Below are positions 28,768-38,455 of a stretch of 64,000 bases of DNA, one piece after another. Within the stretch, counting starts at the first letter, position 1. Each line of letters starts with the position of its first letter. Under the pieces are notes generated by a model. The model did no database searches, was not told where the DNA came from, and saw only the letters and a list, made by a program, of their open reading frames with translations. The stretch spans positions 84,373-148,372 of the forward strand of contig NZ_AUBP01000025.1 of assembly GCF_000429305.1 (NCBI RefSeq). Reading direction: 5' to 3'. Position numbers and translations under genes: made by a program. This stretch comes from Desulfovibrio inopinatus DSM 10711. Its GTDB lineage: Bacteria > Desulfobacterota > Desulfovibrionia > Desulfovibrionales > Desulfovibrionaceae.

Positions 28768-29088
28768 CTAGAGCGCCTTTTGGCTGATCATTTCCTTAAT
28801 GCTGCTTTTGGAAACGGCTCCGGTGATTTGTTCAACAACTTCACCATTCTTGAACAAAATAATCGTCGGAATAGCACGAATACCGTATTTGCTCGGGGTG
28901 CTGGGATTTTCATCGACGTTCATTTTGCCGATTTTGACTTGCCCAGTATATTCTTGTGTCAACTCGTCGATGACTGGTCCCATAGCACGACACGGACCAC
29001 ACCAGGGGGCCCAGAAGTCGACCAGAACGGGTATATCGCATTTGAGGACTTCGCTTTCAAAAGTGGAGTCAGTAAGTTGAATGGCCAT
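28768..29088 (-). CDS. trxA: Thioredoxin
   Basis: Small thiol-disulfide reductant. The ATG at 29088 has GGAGAG upstream and gives 106 residues; a longer reading upstream is not supported. The active site is WAPWCGPCRAMGP (WCGPC), and the cis-proline loop is IRAIPTIILFKNGEVV. It is followed after 5 bp by trxB on the same strand, so donor and reductase are made together. It is probably the general thioredoxin of the cell. Confidence 0.96.
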   Translation of the reverse strand: MAIQLTDSTFESEVLKCDIPVLVDFWAPWCGPCRAMGPVIDELTQEYTGQVKIGKMNVDENPSTPSKYGIRAIPTIILFKNGEVVEQITGAVSKSSIKEMISQKAL

Positions 29089-29372
29089 GACTTCTCTCCT
29101 TATCAGGTTTTCTTCAATCAAAATATGCAGCATGTAGGCTGCTCCCTCAACAGTACGCCGTATGGTACCCTCGCCACAAGGCGTCATCTCTTCAGGAGAC
29201 CGCCGTATTTGCGTCCCTGGAAAATTCGCCCATCAAGTTTGTTCCCTTACAATACTTCCTTGCTGTTAAGCAAAGAATAATTTGTTTGCATTCCAGTGAG
29301 CAAAGCGTACGGCACGTTCAATTTGGGAAAGACTCCCCTATTGTAATCAAAAAAGTAAAAAAGTCGACAAGG

Positions 29373-30479
29373 TCATGCAAAATGTTCAGCAAGACATTTT
29401 TCGGTGTCGGTGTTCACCCGAATCATATCGTCAGGAATCTTGCCTCCCCGAGCTATTGCGTCAATATTTAACGCATGCTGATATCCAGCGGCATGCCATT
29501 TCCATCCCGCATAGGCGATCATGGCGGCATTATCCATACAAAAAGCCGGTCTCGGCACATGAAAAGCAAGGTTATGTTCACGGGCCAATTCGCCCATGGT
29601 CTGCCGAATACGACTATTGGCGGCGACACCACCGGCGACAATGATGCTCTGTACTTCCGGGGTCCGCTTGAGTGCACGTTCAACTTTAATGCGCAAGGCA
29701 TCGGCGATGCTCCACATTAACGAAGAGCAGACCACTTTGAGCTCATGCGGAAACGATTCCAACATGGTGGCGTCTGGCGATGCCGGCATAGACTTCAATC
29801 GAAGGTGGGGGTGCTGGTCTATAAAAGTCGATACAGCCGTTTTCAATCCACTGAAACTGAAGTCGAGATTGTCGTTATCAATATAGGGACGTGGAAATAA
29901 ACTTCTATCAGGCGGCACGTTTTGTCCGAGGATATCGATGAGACGCCCTCCCGGATATGGAAGGTTAAGCGCTTTCGCTGCTTTGTCAAACGCCTCTCCG
30001 GCAGCATCATCCAACGTTTTTCCAAGCACGTGGTACTGTAAAGCCGATTCCATAAGTACGGTTTGAGTATGTCCTCCGGAAACGAGAACTCCCAAAGCCG
30101 GATAGGTCACGGGCTGCTCAAGTTCAGCTACAAGCAGATGCGCCTGGAGATGATTGATGCCTATCAAAGGGACATCACATGCTAAAGCAACTCCTTTGGC
30201 GTATGAAAGTCCAACCAATAAGCTTCCGAGAAGTCCTGGACCGCGAGCGGCAGCCACCACATCAATATCCTGAGGGCTTATCTCGGCATCATCCAAAACA
30301 CGTTGGTGCAGACGATGAATAAGTCGAAGATGTTCCCGTGAAGCAAGTTCGGGAACAACTCCACCAAACAAACTATGGAGGTCAGCCTGTGACGCGATAT
30401 GCTCTGCGATGAGGCGGCCGTCCTCAACGAGCGCACAGGCCGTCTCATCGCAAGAAGACTCGAAACCAAGAACAATCAA
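29373..30479 (-). CDS. tsaD: tRNA N6-adenosine threonylcarbamoyltransferase TsaD
   Basis: Transfers threonylcarbamoyl to A37 of ANN-decoding tRNAs together with TsaB and TsaE. The 368 residues have the ASKHA fold: the N-terminal [17 protein letters not shown], the metal-binding H-x-x-x-H ([10 protein letters not shown]), the glycine-rich [14 protein letters not shown], and the [15 protein letters not shown] and [17 protein letters not shown] motifs. The last has the conserved Asp metal ligand. It overlaps fbp by four bases. Confidence 0.96.
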   Translation of the reverse strand: MIVLGFESSCDETACALVEDGRLIAEHIASQADLHSLFGGVVPELASREHLRLIHRLHQRVLDDAEISPQDIDVVAAARGPGLLGSLLVGLSYAKGVALACDVPLIGINHLQAHLLVAELEQPVTYPALGVLVSGGHTQTVLMESALQYHVLGKTLDDAAGEAFDKAAKALNLPYPGGRLIDILGQNVPPDRSLFPRPYIDNDNLDFSFSGLKTAVSTFIDQHPHLRLKSMPASPDATMLESFPHELKVVCSSLMWSIADALRIKVERALKRTPEVQSIIVAGGVAANSRIRQTMGELAREHNLAFHVPRPAFCMDNAAMIAYAGWKWHAAGYQHALNIDAIARGGKIPDDMIRVNTDTEKCLAEHFA

Positions 30480-31495
30480 TCTGTCGCCTCTGGGTTGAGG
30501 ATGTGCATGGTGTCGAGCATATCATCTCGGGAACCAATAAAAAGCGGGACACGCTCATGTAAGGTTTGTGGTTCGATATCCAAAATGCGTTTTTCACCAT
30601 CAGTTGCCATGCCACCGGCTTGTTCACAAATGAAGGCTAATGGAGCTGCTTCACACAAATATCGCAACTTTCCATGTGGCTTTTTCGGATCAAGTGAATC
30701 TTTCGGATAGAAAAAAACGCCACCGGTGAGAAGATTTCGGTGAAAATCTGCGACAAGCGACCCGACATAACGCGCAGAGCACGGTTTACGACGGTGCGGT
30801 TGTGGTGTTTTCATCGCCATAATAGCTTGCTGGGTCGGCTCATCCCAATAATTCCAATAGGATTCGTTGACCGAATATACATTCCCTCGTGGAGGTGTCA
30901 TAATATCAGGGTGAGACAGTAAAAATTCACCAACACCCGGGTCCAGGGTGAATCCATGTACGCCCTTTCCTGTCGTGTACACCATCATGGTCGATGTCCC
31001 ATACAGAAAATACCCGGCAGCAACCTGCTCACTTCCTTTGCGCAAAACATCGCTTAAATCGGCGCAGGAATGGTCGTTATCATCAGGCCGTCTGTAAATG
31101 GAAAAGATGGTACCAACATTAATATTAACATCAATATTAGAGGATCCATCCAACGGATCAACAATGAGAATATAATTTCCTTTGGGAAAAGTTGGGGGAA
31201 TATCGATAAGGTCGGCATTCTCTTCGGAAGCCATAGCGCACAGCACTCCTGCCCGTTCCATACGGTGAATCAGGATAGAGTTGGCATATTCATCAAGCTT
31301 ACGAACCTGCTCGCCTTGCACATTGATTTCGCCGGTGAACCCCAGCACATCAACCAATCCAGCCTTGTTGACTTCTCGAGTAATAATTTTGGCTGAAAGA
31401 ATCAGCTCATTGAGAAGTCTGGTAAATTTACCAGTCGCCATGGGCGACTCTTTTTGATGTAACAGAAGATGTTCCGTGACGGTAATTTGCGGCAT
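30476..31495 (-). CDS. fbp: Fructose-1,6-bisphosphatase class I
   Basis: Gluconeogenic enzyme that converts fructose 1,6-bisphosphate to the 6-phosphate. About 339 residues from the ATG at 31495, chosen because GGGAGG lies six bases upstream. Metal and substrate motifs include the acidic loop [10 protein letters not shown], the [20 protein letters not shown] signature, and [22 protein letters not shown]. The EQAGG...[11 protein letters not shown] segment is typical of the C-terminal region. Its stop shares four bases with the tsaD start, so the two are translationally coupled. Confidence 0.96.
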   Translation of the reverse strand: MPQITVTEHLLLHQKESPMATGKFTRLLNELILSAKIITREVNKAGLVDVLGFTGEINVQGEQVRKLDEYANSILIHRMERAGVLCAMASEENADLIDIPPTFPKGNYILIVDPLDGSSNIDVNINVGTIFSIYRRPDDNDHSCADLSDVLRKGSEQVAAGYFLYGTSTMMVYTTGKGVHGFTLDPGVGEFLLSHPDIMTPPRGNVYSVNESYWNYWDEPTQQAIMAMKTPQPHRRKPCSARYVGSLVADFHRNLLTGGVFFYPKDSLDPKKPHGKLRYLCEAAPLAFICEQAGGMATDGEKRILDIEPQTLHERVPLFIGSRDDMLDTMHILNPEATD

Positions 31496-31700
31496 GCGCA
31501 TCCTCCCGGTTATTTTCCTGTTTTATACCATGTGAATAAAAAAATGAGAATAAGAATTGATGCCGGAAAGAGAGGTTTCCAGTAATTGTCACATCTATTC
31601 TATTCGCATCCGCTTCAGGGAAAGAAGAATGGAAAAAGAAATGATACGGCCGGTAGAGCGAAACACATCAGTTCCGCCATACCGACCGTAAAAACGATAA

Positions 31701-32522
31701 TCACTGTTCTTCAGTTTGCTCTTCAGGAGCCGCATCGGTTTCAGAGTCCGCGGTATCAAGCGGTTTATCCGCCGGAACAAGATATACGATCTCCAATTGA
31801 CCGATGAATTTAGCTGCCCACACATACGGAACGCCATTGATGCCAATAGCACCTTGCACGTCTTCATCAAGACGTTGTTCCCATTTCGAATCGACGATAG
31901 CTTGAGCTACAGTCTCGTTGTCTCCAGCCCAAAGCACCCCATCCGGATAAATGATAAATAATTGAGACGGGTCGGGAGAAAACGTAGCCAAATTTCGTAC
32001 GTCAAAATACGCGACAACCGTTCCGCTCCACGTATTATTTTCAAAATACGGCATACCGACAAACAATTCCGTGCTCACTTCGTCACTGGCTACCAGCGCA
32101 GCCAGATTCCGTTCTTTAAAGCGTTCCTCAAACTCTGAGAATCCTGCATAGTCAAACGGCTTGAGTGAATAGGAAGCTGTCTGAAAAATAACTTCACCCG
32201 ATGTGCCAATGATAGCAATACCGGACAACCAAGGGTAACGCTCAAGAAACTCTTGGCACCATGCCGGTTCAGGCAGTTTATCCTGTCCTGAAAGCCCACG
32301 CAGCATAAGATCAAGTCGTTGATCAACGGGACCAAAAAGATTGGCAAGCTTCAAAAGTCCCTTGTCTTCTACGCCAGGGTCTTTGTAGTCAATCGTCGGA
32401 TCGACATCGATGTATTCTTTGTACAGTTTCTTCGTGTCTTTCCATGTGGATTTCATTGTCGAGCATCCAGAAAAGACGAGAAGAGTCACGATGCAGGCGA
32501 ACAAGAGATAAAAGCGTTTCAA
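31701..32522 (-). CDS. Lipoprotein with a probable CACHE-like sensor domain
   Basis: The 273 residues start with a lipoprotein signal: hydrophobic stretch and VFSGC lipobox (Cys20). A proline- and charge-rich part follows. The section at about 100-250 (LSGIAIIGTSGEVIFQTASY, SGTVVAYFDVRNLATFSP, FIIYPDGVLWAGDN, YVWAAKFIGQLEIVYLV) alternates strands like extracytoplasmic PAS or CACHE-type sensor folds, including an NGVPYVWAAK-like pocket strand. The C-terminus is acidic and disordered. It has no attached signalling domain, so any ligand-binding role would be as a stand-alone protein. It lies 205 bp after fbp on the same strand. Confidence 0.65.
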   Translation of the reverse strand: MKRFYLLFACIVTLLVFSGCSTMKSTWKDTKKLYKEYIDVDPTIDYKDPGVEDKGLLKLANLFGPVDQRLDLMLRGLSGQDKLPEPAWCQEFLERYPWLSGIAIIGTSGEVIFQTASYSLKPFDYAGFSEFEERFKERNLAALVASDEVSTELFVGMPYFENNTWSGTVVAYFDVRNLATFSPDPSQLFIIYPDGVLWAGDNETVAQAIVDSKWEQRLDEDVQGAIGINGVPYVWAAKFIGQLEIVYLVPADKPLDTADSETDAAPEEQTEEQ

Positions 32523-32844
32523 TGTTCTTTCCTCATGCTTTCAAAATGGAAGTGAGTGGTTATAGCAGGACAGCGGTTCATGTCTCCTATCGAGCCCTGT
32601 CTCGATGGTGCAGGACCACGCGACACAAGAAAACAATTCACGCGATGTCGCTGTATGGACGTTATCATATCCTTATTTGGCTATAAAGAACAAATATCAA
32701 CAAATTCAAGATGATGAACAAGCTATCCCTGTACGCATAAAGTACACACCCAAAAGAAAAGGGGCACACAGCCCCTTGTCTTAGCGGTCAATACGAACAG
32801 AAACGTCCTTTTCAACCCCCAGCACAATTCGAAAACTCAACGCT
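32523..32844 (-). other. Intergenic region, with a terminator at 32752-32777
   Basis: This 322-bp gap has the promoter region of the lipoprotein gene and, at 32759-32777, the hairpin AAGGGGC - ACACA - GCCCCTT with an A run on the left. Read on the minus strand this is a terminator that would stop transcripts from the TPR gene. I see no gene in it. Confidence 0.6.
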
Positions 32845-34104
32845 TCATGCCTCGCTTCGAGCTTCCAACCGGTCTGCAAGCGATTCAAGAACACCAAGCA
32901 GCTTTGGCTTTGGAGAAGCAGGCTGTTCAACTTCTTCCGTTTGGGGTTCTTCTTCAAGAGCAAACGCGTCTTCTTCGGGCTGCATGAGGGGCTCTTCTTC
33001 GTTTTGAGCGGATAAGGTTGCCTGTTGTTCTGCCAGGACATCAAATGAAGCGGCAAGTCCCGCCCGGCGTCGTAAATCGTCAAGTTTGACAAGTAATGCA
33101 TCGTGCGCTTTACCATGGGGCATTTTCTCAAGTAATTCTTGGTAAATATCAATAGCCCCTGTCAAATCTCCGTGCTTGGCAAGAAGGTCGGCCATGGTCA
33201 GAGTACGAATGCCATGCCCAGCCGATGGATCGGCTTCAAGATCGGGCTCGTCCTCATCATGAGCGTCTTCGTCTTCTTCGACATCGTCATCAGTCGTCAT
33301 AGCCGTCTGAGGATCTGCTGGCTCCAGAGTTGTCCCCCCACCCCCAGTCAAACGCAAGACCTCATCCATCCCACGTAAAGGCAAGGATTCAGGAGCTGCC
33401 GAAGGCTGGTGAGGAACGGGAGCAACATTCACATCGACAGGCCCTTCTTCCTCCTCATCATCCGCTAAAGAAACATCGTCGAGTATTGTCTCTTCCGAGT
33501 CCGAAAAAGACATTTCCGAAACGTCAGCCTCTTCCGCCTCGACCAGCGACATATCGTCATGCAATGCTTCTTCCAATGGCATCGTTTCCAGCTCATAGCT
33601 GGTTTCCTCTGGTTCATTGGAAGGTTCTTCTTCTCCTTCCGACTCAGTATTCACAGGCATGGAAGAAGACGATTGCGATGTGGTAAGATCTTGTGTGCTT
33701 TCCGATAAGATTGACGCCAACCCCTTTTCAAGGATCTCGGACCAGGTAAAATCCTGACCTTGGAAATATGACGCCAAAAACGCCATAGCAAGCGAGGAGT
33801 CTTTGGATTGTGCGGCGGTTTTCTTCGCCCAAAGTTGCCATATGGAAGGATATTGCGATAATACTCGGGCAACCAAAGCAAAATTTTCAGAAGCTTCTTC
33901 CTCTCTTCCTTGCCTGGAGAGCAATTCGACGAGAAGAAGTTTTGCTTCAAGGTGGTCCGGATGAAATGTGACCCCCTGTTTGAGAACCTGAATTGCTTCA
34001 TCCAATGCGTCGGTCTCGGTGAGAATTTTGGCCAAAGAGAAAAAAACCCGTGAATGTGGTTCAATGGCCAGAACTTCACGATAGAGTTCAACTTTCGAGA
34101 TCAC
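32845..34104 (-). CDS. Tetratricopeptide-repeat protein with a long acidic middle region
   Basis: The 419 residues start with TPR-like helix pairs (about 1-110: VLAIEPHSRVFFSLAKILTE, EAIQVLKQGVTFHPDHLEAK). The central part (about 140-300) is very rich in Glu, Asp and Ser and should be disordered. A further TPR segment follows (LTMADLLAKHGDLTGAIDIY, HDALLVKLDDLRRRAG), then another acidic tail. The start is a GTG at 34104 preceded by AAGGAAGAG, inside the end of the FtsB-like gene (17-base overlap). The acidic middle suggests a scaffold, but the partner is unknown. No signal peptide is seen. Confidence 0.7.
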   Translation of the reverse strand: MISKVELYREVLAIEPHSRVFFSLAKILTETDALDEAIQVLKQGVTFHPDHLEAKLLLVELLSRQGREEEASENFALVARVLSQYPSIWQLWAKKTAAQSKDSSLAMAFLASYFQGQDFTWSEILEKGLASILSESTQDLTTSQSSSSMPVNTESEGEEEPSNEPEETSYELETMPLEEALHDDMSLVEAEEADVSEMSFSDSEETILDDVSLADDEEEEGPVDVNVAPVPHQPSAAPESLPLRGMDEVLRLTGGGGTTLEPADPQTAMTTDDDVEEDEDAHDEDEPDLEADPSAGHGIRTLTMADLLAKHGDLTGAIDIYQELLEKMPHGKAHDALLVKLDDLRRRAGLAASFDVLAEQQATLSAQNEEEPLMQPEEDAFALEEEPQTEEVEQPASPKPKLLGVLESLADRLEARSEA

Positions 34105-34414
34105 GGCCAGCTCTTCCTTGTTCCGTAGTTTCAGACGATTGCGGAAAAATATAAAGAATTTCGTTCTGCTTGAGGTAGTTCATCTTATTCCGCGTCATTT
34201 TCTCGATGAATTCCCTATCTGATTTGAGCCAACGAATCTCTTGACTCAAATCAATACATTTGCCGTGTGTTTTTTCCAGTATACTTGTGAGGTCTCTATA
34301 CTGCTCTTTGAGTTCGAGATAGGTAAAGAGACCATCGTTACCGAGGAAAAAACCATAGAGCAAAAATAGGTTCAAACCGATCAAAGTAAACAGAAGAGCG
34401 CGTCGCCACAACAT
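34088..34414 (-). CDS. FtsB/DivIC-type septum formation protein
   Basis: The 108 residues have a membrane helix close to the N-terminus (ALLFTLIGLNLFLLYGFFLG) followed by a coiled coil (LTSILEKTHGKCIDLSQEIRWL) and a short hydrophilic end with MTRNKMNYLKQNEILYIFP. This layout matches the septum-initiator family (FtsB/DivIC), whose proteins bridge FtsL and FtsQ at the division site. I chose the ATG at 34414; there is no strong ribosome-binding site, so the start is uncertain. It overlaps the TPR gene by 17 bases. Confidence 0.7.
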   Translation of the reverse strand: MLWRRALLFTLIGLNLFLLYGFFLGNDGLFTYLELKEQYRDLTSILEKTHGKCIDLSQEIRWLKSDREFIEKMTRNKMNYLKQNEILYIFPQSSETTEQGRAGRDLES

Positions 34415-34418
34415 GATG

Positions 34419-34697
34419 TTACTGAAGAGTATGCGGTTTATGGCGATCAGGCTGAACAAGGGACAGCGGCGTCCGCAATTCCTGCAAAAAATTCTCAGTC
34501 GCAGTTTCGATGCGTAAAACGTCCTCCTCATCCAAATTGATCTGATCAAGTTTGGTCAAAAAGGACTTGAGCACCTTGAACTCTTTAATCAGTGCTGAGC
34601 CTAAACGTAACCGTTCCAAGTCAGGCTCAAGTTCAAGGATAGTTTGCAGGCAGCTTGTGATGCGCGCCGTAAGATTGATGGTATTCTTTTCGTCCAC
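34419..34697 (-). CDS. Small helical protein of unknown function
   Basis: I do not recognise this 92-residue protein. It is charged and helical (TARITSCLQTILELEPDLER, LRIETATENFLQELRTPLSL) with no signal peptide. The likely start is a GTG at 34697 with GGAG about ten bases upstream. It ends four bases before the FtsB-like gene and is probably part of the same transcript as the FtsB-like and TPR genes. Confidence 0.6.
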   Translation of the reverse strand: MDEKNTINLTARITSCLQTILELEPDLERLRLGSALIKEFKVLKSFLTKLDQINLDEEDVLRIETATENFLQELRTPLSLVQPDRHKPHTLQ

Positions 34698-34849
34698 GTA
34701 GGCTTTTCTCCGAAAAGGCGTGCGCGATTCGCGTCATTTATCGTAGCGAGATACGTTTTTTATTTACCTGTATCTGACATTGAACGCAATGACTTTTGCC
34801 GTCCTTGACAAGACGGCTGTGAAATCATTGGCAAGGATTGCGCTTGAAT

Positions 34850-35395
34850 TTATGCAGCACGATGCAGATCTTTAAAAAAACGACGCAGATAATTTATACC
34901 GGAAAAAATGGTTAAAACCACAGCAATATAGAGAAGTGCCGTTCCCAAGGGGACGAAATCAATCCCTAACAGGGGGTAGTGTAAAATAAGTGGGCATAAC
35001 GATATCATCTGCATAATCGTTTTCATTTTCCCGTACTTATCGGCGGCGATAACAACACCGACATCGGCGGCAATCGCTCGAAGCCCGGTAACCATGGTTT
35101 CTCGACCGACAATGACCACAGCAATCCACGCTTCAACCCAACCCAACCACACTAACATGATCAGAATGGAATTAATAAGAAGCTTGTCTGCCAAAGGGTC
35201 GAGGAATTTTCCGAAATTGGTGACGATATTAAAACGTCGCGCAATAATTCCGTCGAAAATATCGGTGATTGAGGCAATGATAAAAAAAATCAATGCCAAA
35301 AACGTTGTTGTTTTATTGGGATAATAAAGCAGTACGACAATAATTGGAACGGCGGCAATGCGTGCCAGCGTCAAGTTGTTGGCAATATTGAACAT
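34850..35395 (-). CDS. pgsA: CDP-diacylglycerol-glycerol-3-phosphate 3-phosphatidyltransferase
   Basis: Makes phosphatidylglycerolphosphate, the precursor of phosphatidylglycerol and cardiolipin. The protein has 181 residues from the ATG at 35395. It has the CDP-alcohol phosphotransferase signature D-G-x2-A-R-x8-G-x3-D-x3-D in ITDIFDGIIARRFNIVTNFG, then KFLDPLADK. Four to six membrane helices are visible. The start MFNIANNLTLARI is typical of PgsA. It lies 75 bp after mrp, with a perfect hairpin between them. Confidence 0.95.
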   Translation of the reverse strand: MFNIANNLTLARIAAVPIIVVLLYYPNKTTTFLALIFFIIASITDIFDGIIARRFNIVTNFGKFLDPLADKLLINSILIMLVWLGWVEAWIAVVIVGRETMVTGLRAIAADVGVVIAADKYGKMKTIMQMISLCPLILHYPLLGIDFVPLGTALLYIAVVLTIFSGINYLRRFFKDLHRAA

Positions 35396-35417
35396 GGCTA
35401 TCCGAATGCTACTAAGG

Positions 35418-35443
35418 CGCAACCGAGGTTTCCCTCGGTTGCG
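35418..35443 (-). promoter_or_regulatory. Perfect hairpin in the leader of pgsA
   Basis: Arms CGCAACCGAGG and CCTCGGTTGCG with the four-base loop TTTC. It lies between the mrp stop (35471) and the pgsA start (35395). There is no T run, so it may be a weak terminator, an RNA-stability element or a pause site. Confidence 0.6.
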
Positions 35444-35470
35444 GCTGACGTGTATCGGGCAAAAGAAACA

Positions 35471-36379
35471 TTACACGCCGCTAATTGTGGCGTGAGCTTC
35501 AAAACTATTGCCGGCAGCGTCGGCGATATTATCCGCCAACGAGAGTAATGCCTGTTTGGCAGGAGAGTCAGCAGGCAAGTCAACGACAGGTTTGCCGACA
35601 TCTCCGGCAACGACGGTTGCAGGATCAAGCGGGACAGCACCAAGAAACTCAATGCCGTAGACTTTAGCGAGTTCCTCGCCTCCACCCTTCTTGAACAGCT
35701 CGATTTCGGCCTGACAATGCGGGCAAATCAGTCCGCTCATGTTTTCCACCAAACCAAGGATGTTGGCCTGAGCATACTGCAGGAAGTTAATAGCTTTACG
35801 AACATCGTGCAGCGAGACTTCTTGCGGTGTGGTGACAACAATACACAATGAGTCAGGAATGGTCTTGAGCACCGTCATGTGTTCATCCCCCGTGCCCGGA
35901 GGAGAATCAATAACGAGAAAATCAAGTTCGCCCCAATCAACATCGGCAATAAATTGGCGAATGGCCGATGTCTTCATTGGACCACGCCATAGTACCGCTT
36001 GATCAGGGTCTTTCAGCAGCGATTCCATGGAGACGACAAACAGGTTTTCACCATATTGCTTCGGCTTAATAAGGCTTCCCCTATCCGACTCCAGCGCCCC
36101 TTTGATGCCAAGCATCTTCGGGACACTCGGCCCATGGATATCCACATCCAGGATGCCGACGCGAAATCCTTTGTGTGCCAATGCTGCAGCAAGGTTTACG
36201 GCCAAGGAACTCTTGCCCACTCCACCTTTGCCGCTCATGACAAAAAGTTTATAGCGAATTTTGGAAAGCGTCGAAGAAATCAATGCGTCCTGCATGGACT
36301 GCTTATCACTTTTTTCTCCAGGTTTCTTCCCGGAACTACATGTTGTCGTCTGACACCCCTCGCATGAAGAGTTTGTCAT
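35471..36379 (-). CDS. Mrp/NBP35 family iron-sulfur carrier ATPase
   Basis: P-loop ATPase of the Mrp/ApbC group that carries or assembles iron-sulfur clusters. The start at 36379 has AAGGAGG seven bases upstream and gives 302 residues. The N-terminus holds cysteines (CEGCQTTTCSS), probably a cluster or metal site. The deviant Walker A (VMSGKGGVGKSSLAVN), Walker B-like IDSPPGTGDEH, and the C-x-x-C pair (GLICPHCQAEIELF) expected for cluster transfer are present. It lies between pcm and pgsA on the same strand. Confidence 0.92.
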   Translation of the reverse strand: MTNSSCEGCQTTTCSSGKKPGEKSDKQSMQDALISSTLSKIRYKLFVMSGKGGVGKSSLAVNLAAALAHKGFRVGILDVDIHGPSVPKMLGIKGALESDRGSLIKPKQYGENLFVVSMESLLKDPDQAVLWRGPMKTSAIRQFIADVDWGELDFLVIDSPPGTGDEHMTVLKTIPDSLCIVVTTPQEVSLHDVRKAINFLQYAQANILGLVENMSGLICPHCQAEIELFKKGGGEELAKVYGIEFLGAVPLDPATVVAGDVGKPVVDLPADSPAKQALLSLADNIADAAGNSFEAHATISGV

Positions 36380-36440
36380 GACGCTCCTCCTTGAATCAGT
36401 TTCAAAATAAAACAGGAATGTATCTCCAGCATATACAAAA

Positions 36441-37130
36441 TTATCCTTGCCAACCGTGGGCGCCAATGAGGTCTACAAACATAACGCCCCCCTTCTCTCG
36501 CTTACTGATGCGCCCGCCCTGCTTTCGGATAATGACAAGCCGTTGACTTCGTTTGGTTGAACCGACAGGAATAATAAGCAACCCCGGATCAGCTAACTGT
36601 TCGACAAGAGGCACAGGAACTTTGGGACCTCCAGCCGTAACAATGATTCTGTCGTACGGTGCATATTCGGGCCACCCTAGAGTGCCGTCGTCAAATTTGA
36701 CATGAACCGTTTCAAAACCAAGCCGGTGCAGACGATTGGCTGCTGCTTCATACAGCTGTGGCACACGTTCAACAGTAAACACTTCAGCTCCCATAAGAGC
36801 CAAAATGGCTGCCTGATACCCGGAACCCGTCCCAATCTCAAGGATACGCATTCCCGGATCTACTTCCAACGTTTCAGACATGAGAGCCACAATATACGGC
36901 TGAGAAATAGTTTGCCCATGTCCAATGGGAACGGGATGATCTTCGTATGCCTGCGGCCAAAGCGCCTCTTCCACAAACTCGTGTCGTGGCGCGGCCCGCA
37001 TGGCCGCCAGAACAGCAGGGTCACGTACACCCCGAGCTTCAATCTGTTCCCGAACCATGCGCTCTCGACTGCGCTTTGGATCGACTCGCAACGGTCTGGA
37101 CTCCTTAACGAACACGCTCCAAGCTCTCAT
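36441..37130 (-). CDS. pcm: Protein-L-isoaspartate O-methyltransferase
   Basis: Repairs damaged isoaspartyl residues with SAM. Core motifs are [20 protein letters not shown], the [17 protein letters not shown] substrate loop, SAM motif I in [22 protein letters not shown], and post-motif [21 protein letters not shown] give the ATG at 37130, but an ATG at 37058 (start of the MVREQ motif) is also plausible; neither has a strong ribosome-binding site. It lies 61 bp upstream of mrp on the same strand and is divergent from the CBS gene. Confidence 0.92.
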   Translation of the reverse strand: MRAWSVFVKESRPLRVDPKRSRERMVREQIEARGVRDPAVLAAMRAAPRHEFVEEALWPQAYEDHPVPIGHGQTISQPYIVALMSETLEVDPGMRILEIGTGSGYQAAILALMGAEVFTVERVPQLYEAAANRLHRLGFETVHVKFDDGTLGWPEYAPYDRIIVTAGGPKVPVPLVEQLADPGLLIIPVGSTKRSQRLVIIRKQGGRISKREKGGVMFVDLIGAHGWQG

Positions 37131-37297
37131 AAACTCGTGCGCGGCTGAATTTTCCTGGTCAAAATCAGATTTTACACTACAAGTCAACAAAAGCCCATAG
37201 CAACAATCAGCAAGAGTGCGTGAGAAAAAGAATGGGCCTGCTTGACAGCGCCTGGCGTGCAAAGGAGAATACCTTATCTTTAAGTAAGGAGATGTGC

Positions 37298-37726
37298 ATG
37301 CTGAAAGTGCGTGAAATCATGGCGACCGATTTATTTACCCTCAAAGAAGACGACAGCCTTTACGATGCCAAACAAGTGATGGAATTGGCCCGTATTCGCC
37401 ATGTTCCTATTGTTTCCCAAACGAATGAGTTCCGAGGGCTTATTACACATCGAGACATGCTTGCATTGGCCGTGTCCAGTTTCGCAGAGATAGACACCGC
37501 CACTCAACACCAACTGGATGTCGGTGTTCCCATTAAGGAAATCATGAAGACGGATGTTCTTACAGTATCAGCCGATCATCCACTCCGGGATGCAGCGCAA
37601 ATGTTGCTCGAAAATAAGTACGGTTGTCTCCCTGTTGTAGAAAACAATATCCTTGTTGGCATCGTTACGGAGTCGGACTTTTTGCAACTCACCATCAATC
37701 TCATGGACGCTCTTGATCCCAGTTAA
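37298..37726 (+). CDS. CBS domain pair protein
   Basis: The 142 residues are two CBS domains in tandem: [20 protein letters not shown] to GLITHRDML, then [20 protein letters not shown] to [16 protein letters not shown]. Such pairs bind adenine nucleotides or SAM and act as energy sensors, usually for a partner protein. There is no catalytic domain. The start at 37298 has TAAGGAG six bases upstream; an ATG two codons earlier overlaps that site and is less likely. Its partner is unknown. Confidence 0.9.
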   Translation: MLKVREIMATDLFTLKEDDSLYDAKQVMELARIRHVPIVSQTNEFRGLITHRDMLALAVSSFAEIDTATQHQLDVGVPIKEIMKTDVLTVSADHPLRDAAQMLLENKYGCLPVVENNILVGIVTESDFLQLTINLMDALDPS

Positions 37727-37906
37727 CCCCCCTGGCATATGAAGAATTTCCTTTTTTTCATTGACTTCCAGATTGTGAAAATTTACACTTTTGCATGGTG
37801 GTTCTGCAGGCTTGGGATGTTTTTGGAACTCTCACACAACTTATTTTCCCTAATGTTACCCCGTATCAACCGGGCGTCGACAGAGAAGCCTTAAGGAGGA
37901 GGATGG

Positions 37907-38377
37907 ATGCGCTCTAAAATCGTTTCCATGGTAGTTTTCGGCATGCTGCTTTCGCTTGTCTTTGCGACCGCGGGCATCACCGAGGACTCCCCCAAATTCA
38001 GCGACAATATCGTTCCCGATACGCTGATGTGTTTTCCCTTGAAACTGACCTTCAAACGACCTGAAGAGACGCACAAAACCAAATTTGCCGCTGTGAAATT
38101 TTCTCATGGCGACCATGGCGATGTTAGCTGTGCATCGTGCCATCACATGTGGGATGGTGAAAGCGAAATCATGTCGTGCGCCTCTGAAGGCTGTCACGAT
38201 ACGTTTGGCGATCGCCACGACACGCAATCGTATTTCCAAGCTTTCCATAACAGACATGCCGAATACAGCTGCCTGGGTTGCCACACAGCCTATAACAAAA
38301 AGCTCAAGGCCGAAGGCAAAGACCAGCTCCAGATTTCCAGCTGTGTCAACAATATCTGTCATAAGAGCGAAGGCTAA
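37907..38377 (+). CDS. Tetraheme cytochrome c3 (class III)
   Basis: Periplasmic tetraheme electron carrier typical of sulfate reducers; it takes electrons from periplasmic hydrogenases and passes them to membrane complexes such as Qrc. A signal peptide covers about the first 22 residues. The four heme sites follow the family order CXXCH (CASCH), CX4CH (CASEGCH), CXXCH (CLGCH), CX4CH (CVNNICH). Axial histidines are visible in KFSHGDHGDVSC, CHHMW, QAFHNRH. GGAGG precedes the start and a strong terminator follows. It has a longer N-terminus than type I c3 and one extra Cys near residue 42. The exact subtype is uncertain. Confidence 0.92.
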   Translation: MRSKIVSMVVFGMLLSLVFATAGITEDSPKFSDNIVPDTLMCFPLKLTFKRPEETHKTKFAAVKFSHGDHGDVSCASCHHMWDGESEIMSCASEGCHDTFGDRHDTQSYFQAFHNRHAEYSCLGCHTAYNKKLKAEGKDQLQISSCVNNICHKSEG

Positions 38378-38388
38378 AAAGTTTCTCG

Positions 38389-38432
38389 CCGACAAAAAAG
38401 CCCTCGCCGATTGGCGAGGGCTTTTTTGTCGG
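38389..38432. terminator. Strong bidirectional terminator between cytochrome c3 and the M24 peptidase
   Basis: Perfect 20-base inverted repeat around the loop GATT: AAAAAAGCCCTCGCC on one side and GGCGAGGGCTTTTTT on the other. It has A and T runs on both strands and lies between convergent genes. Confidence 0.95.
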
Positions 38433-38455
38433 TCACATCTTCACTCGAAAACATT

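Noticed and set aside
31640..31690. Imperfect inverted repeat ACGGCCGGTA ... TACCGACCGT after the lipoprotein gene as terminator
   Set aside because: Long loop and no T run on the minus strand; not convincing.
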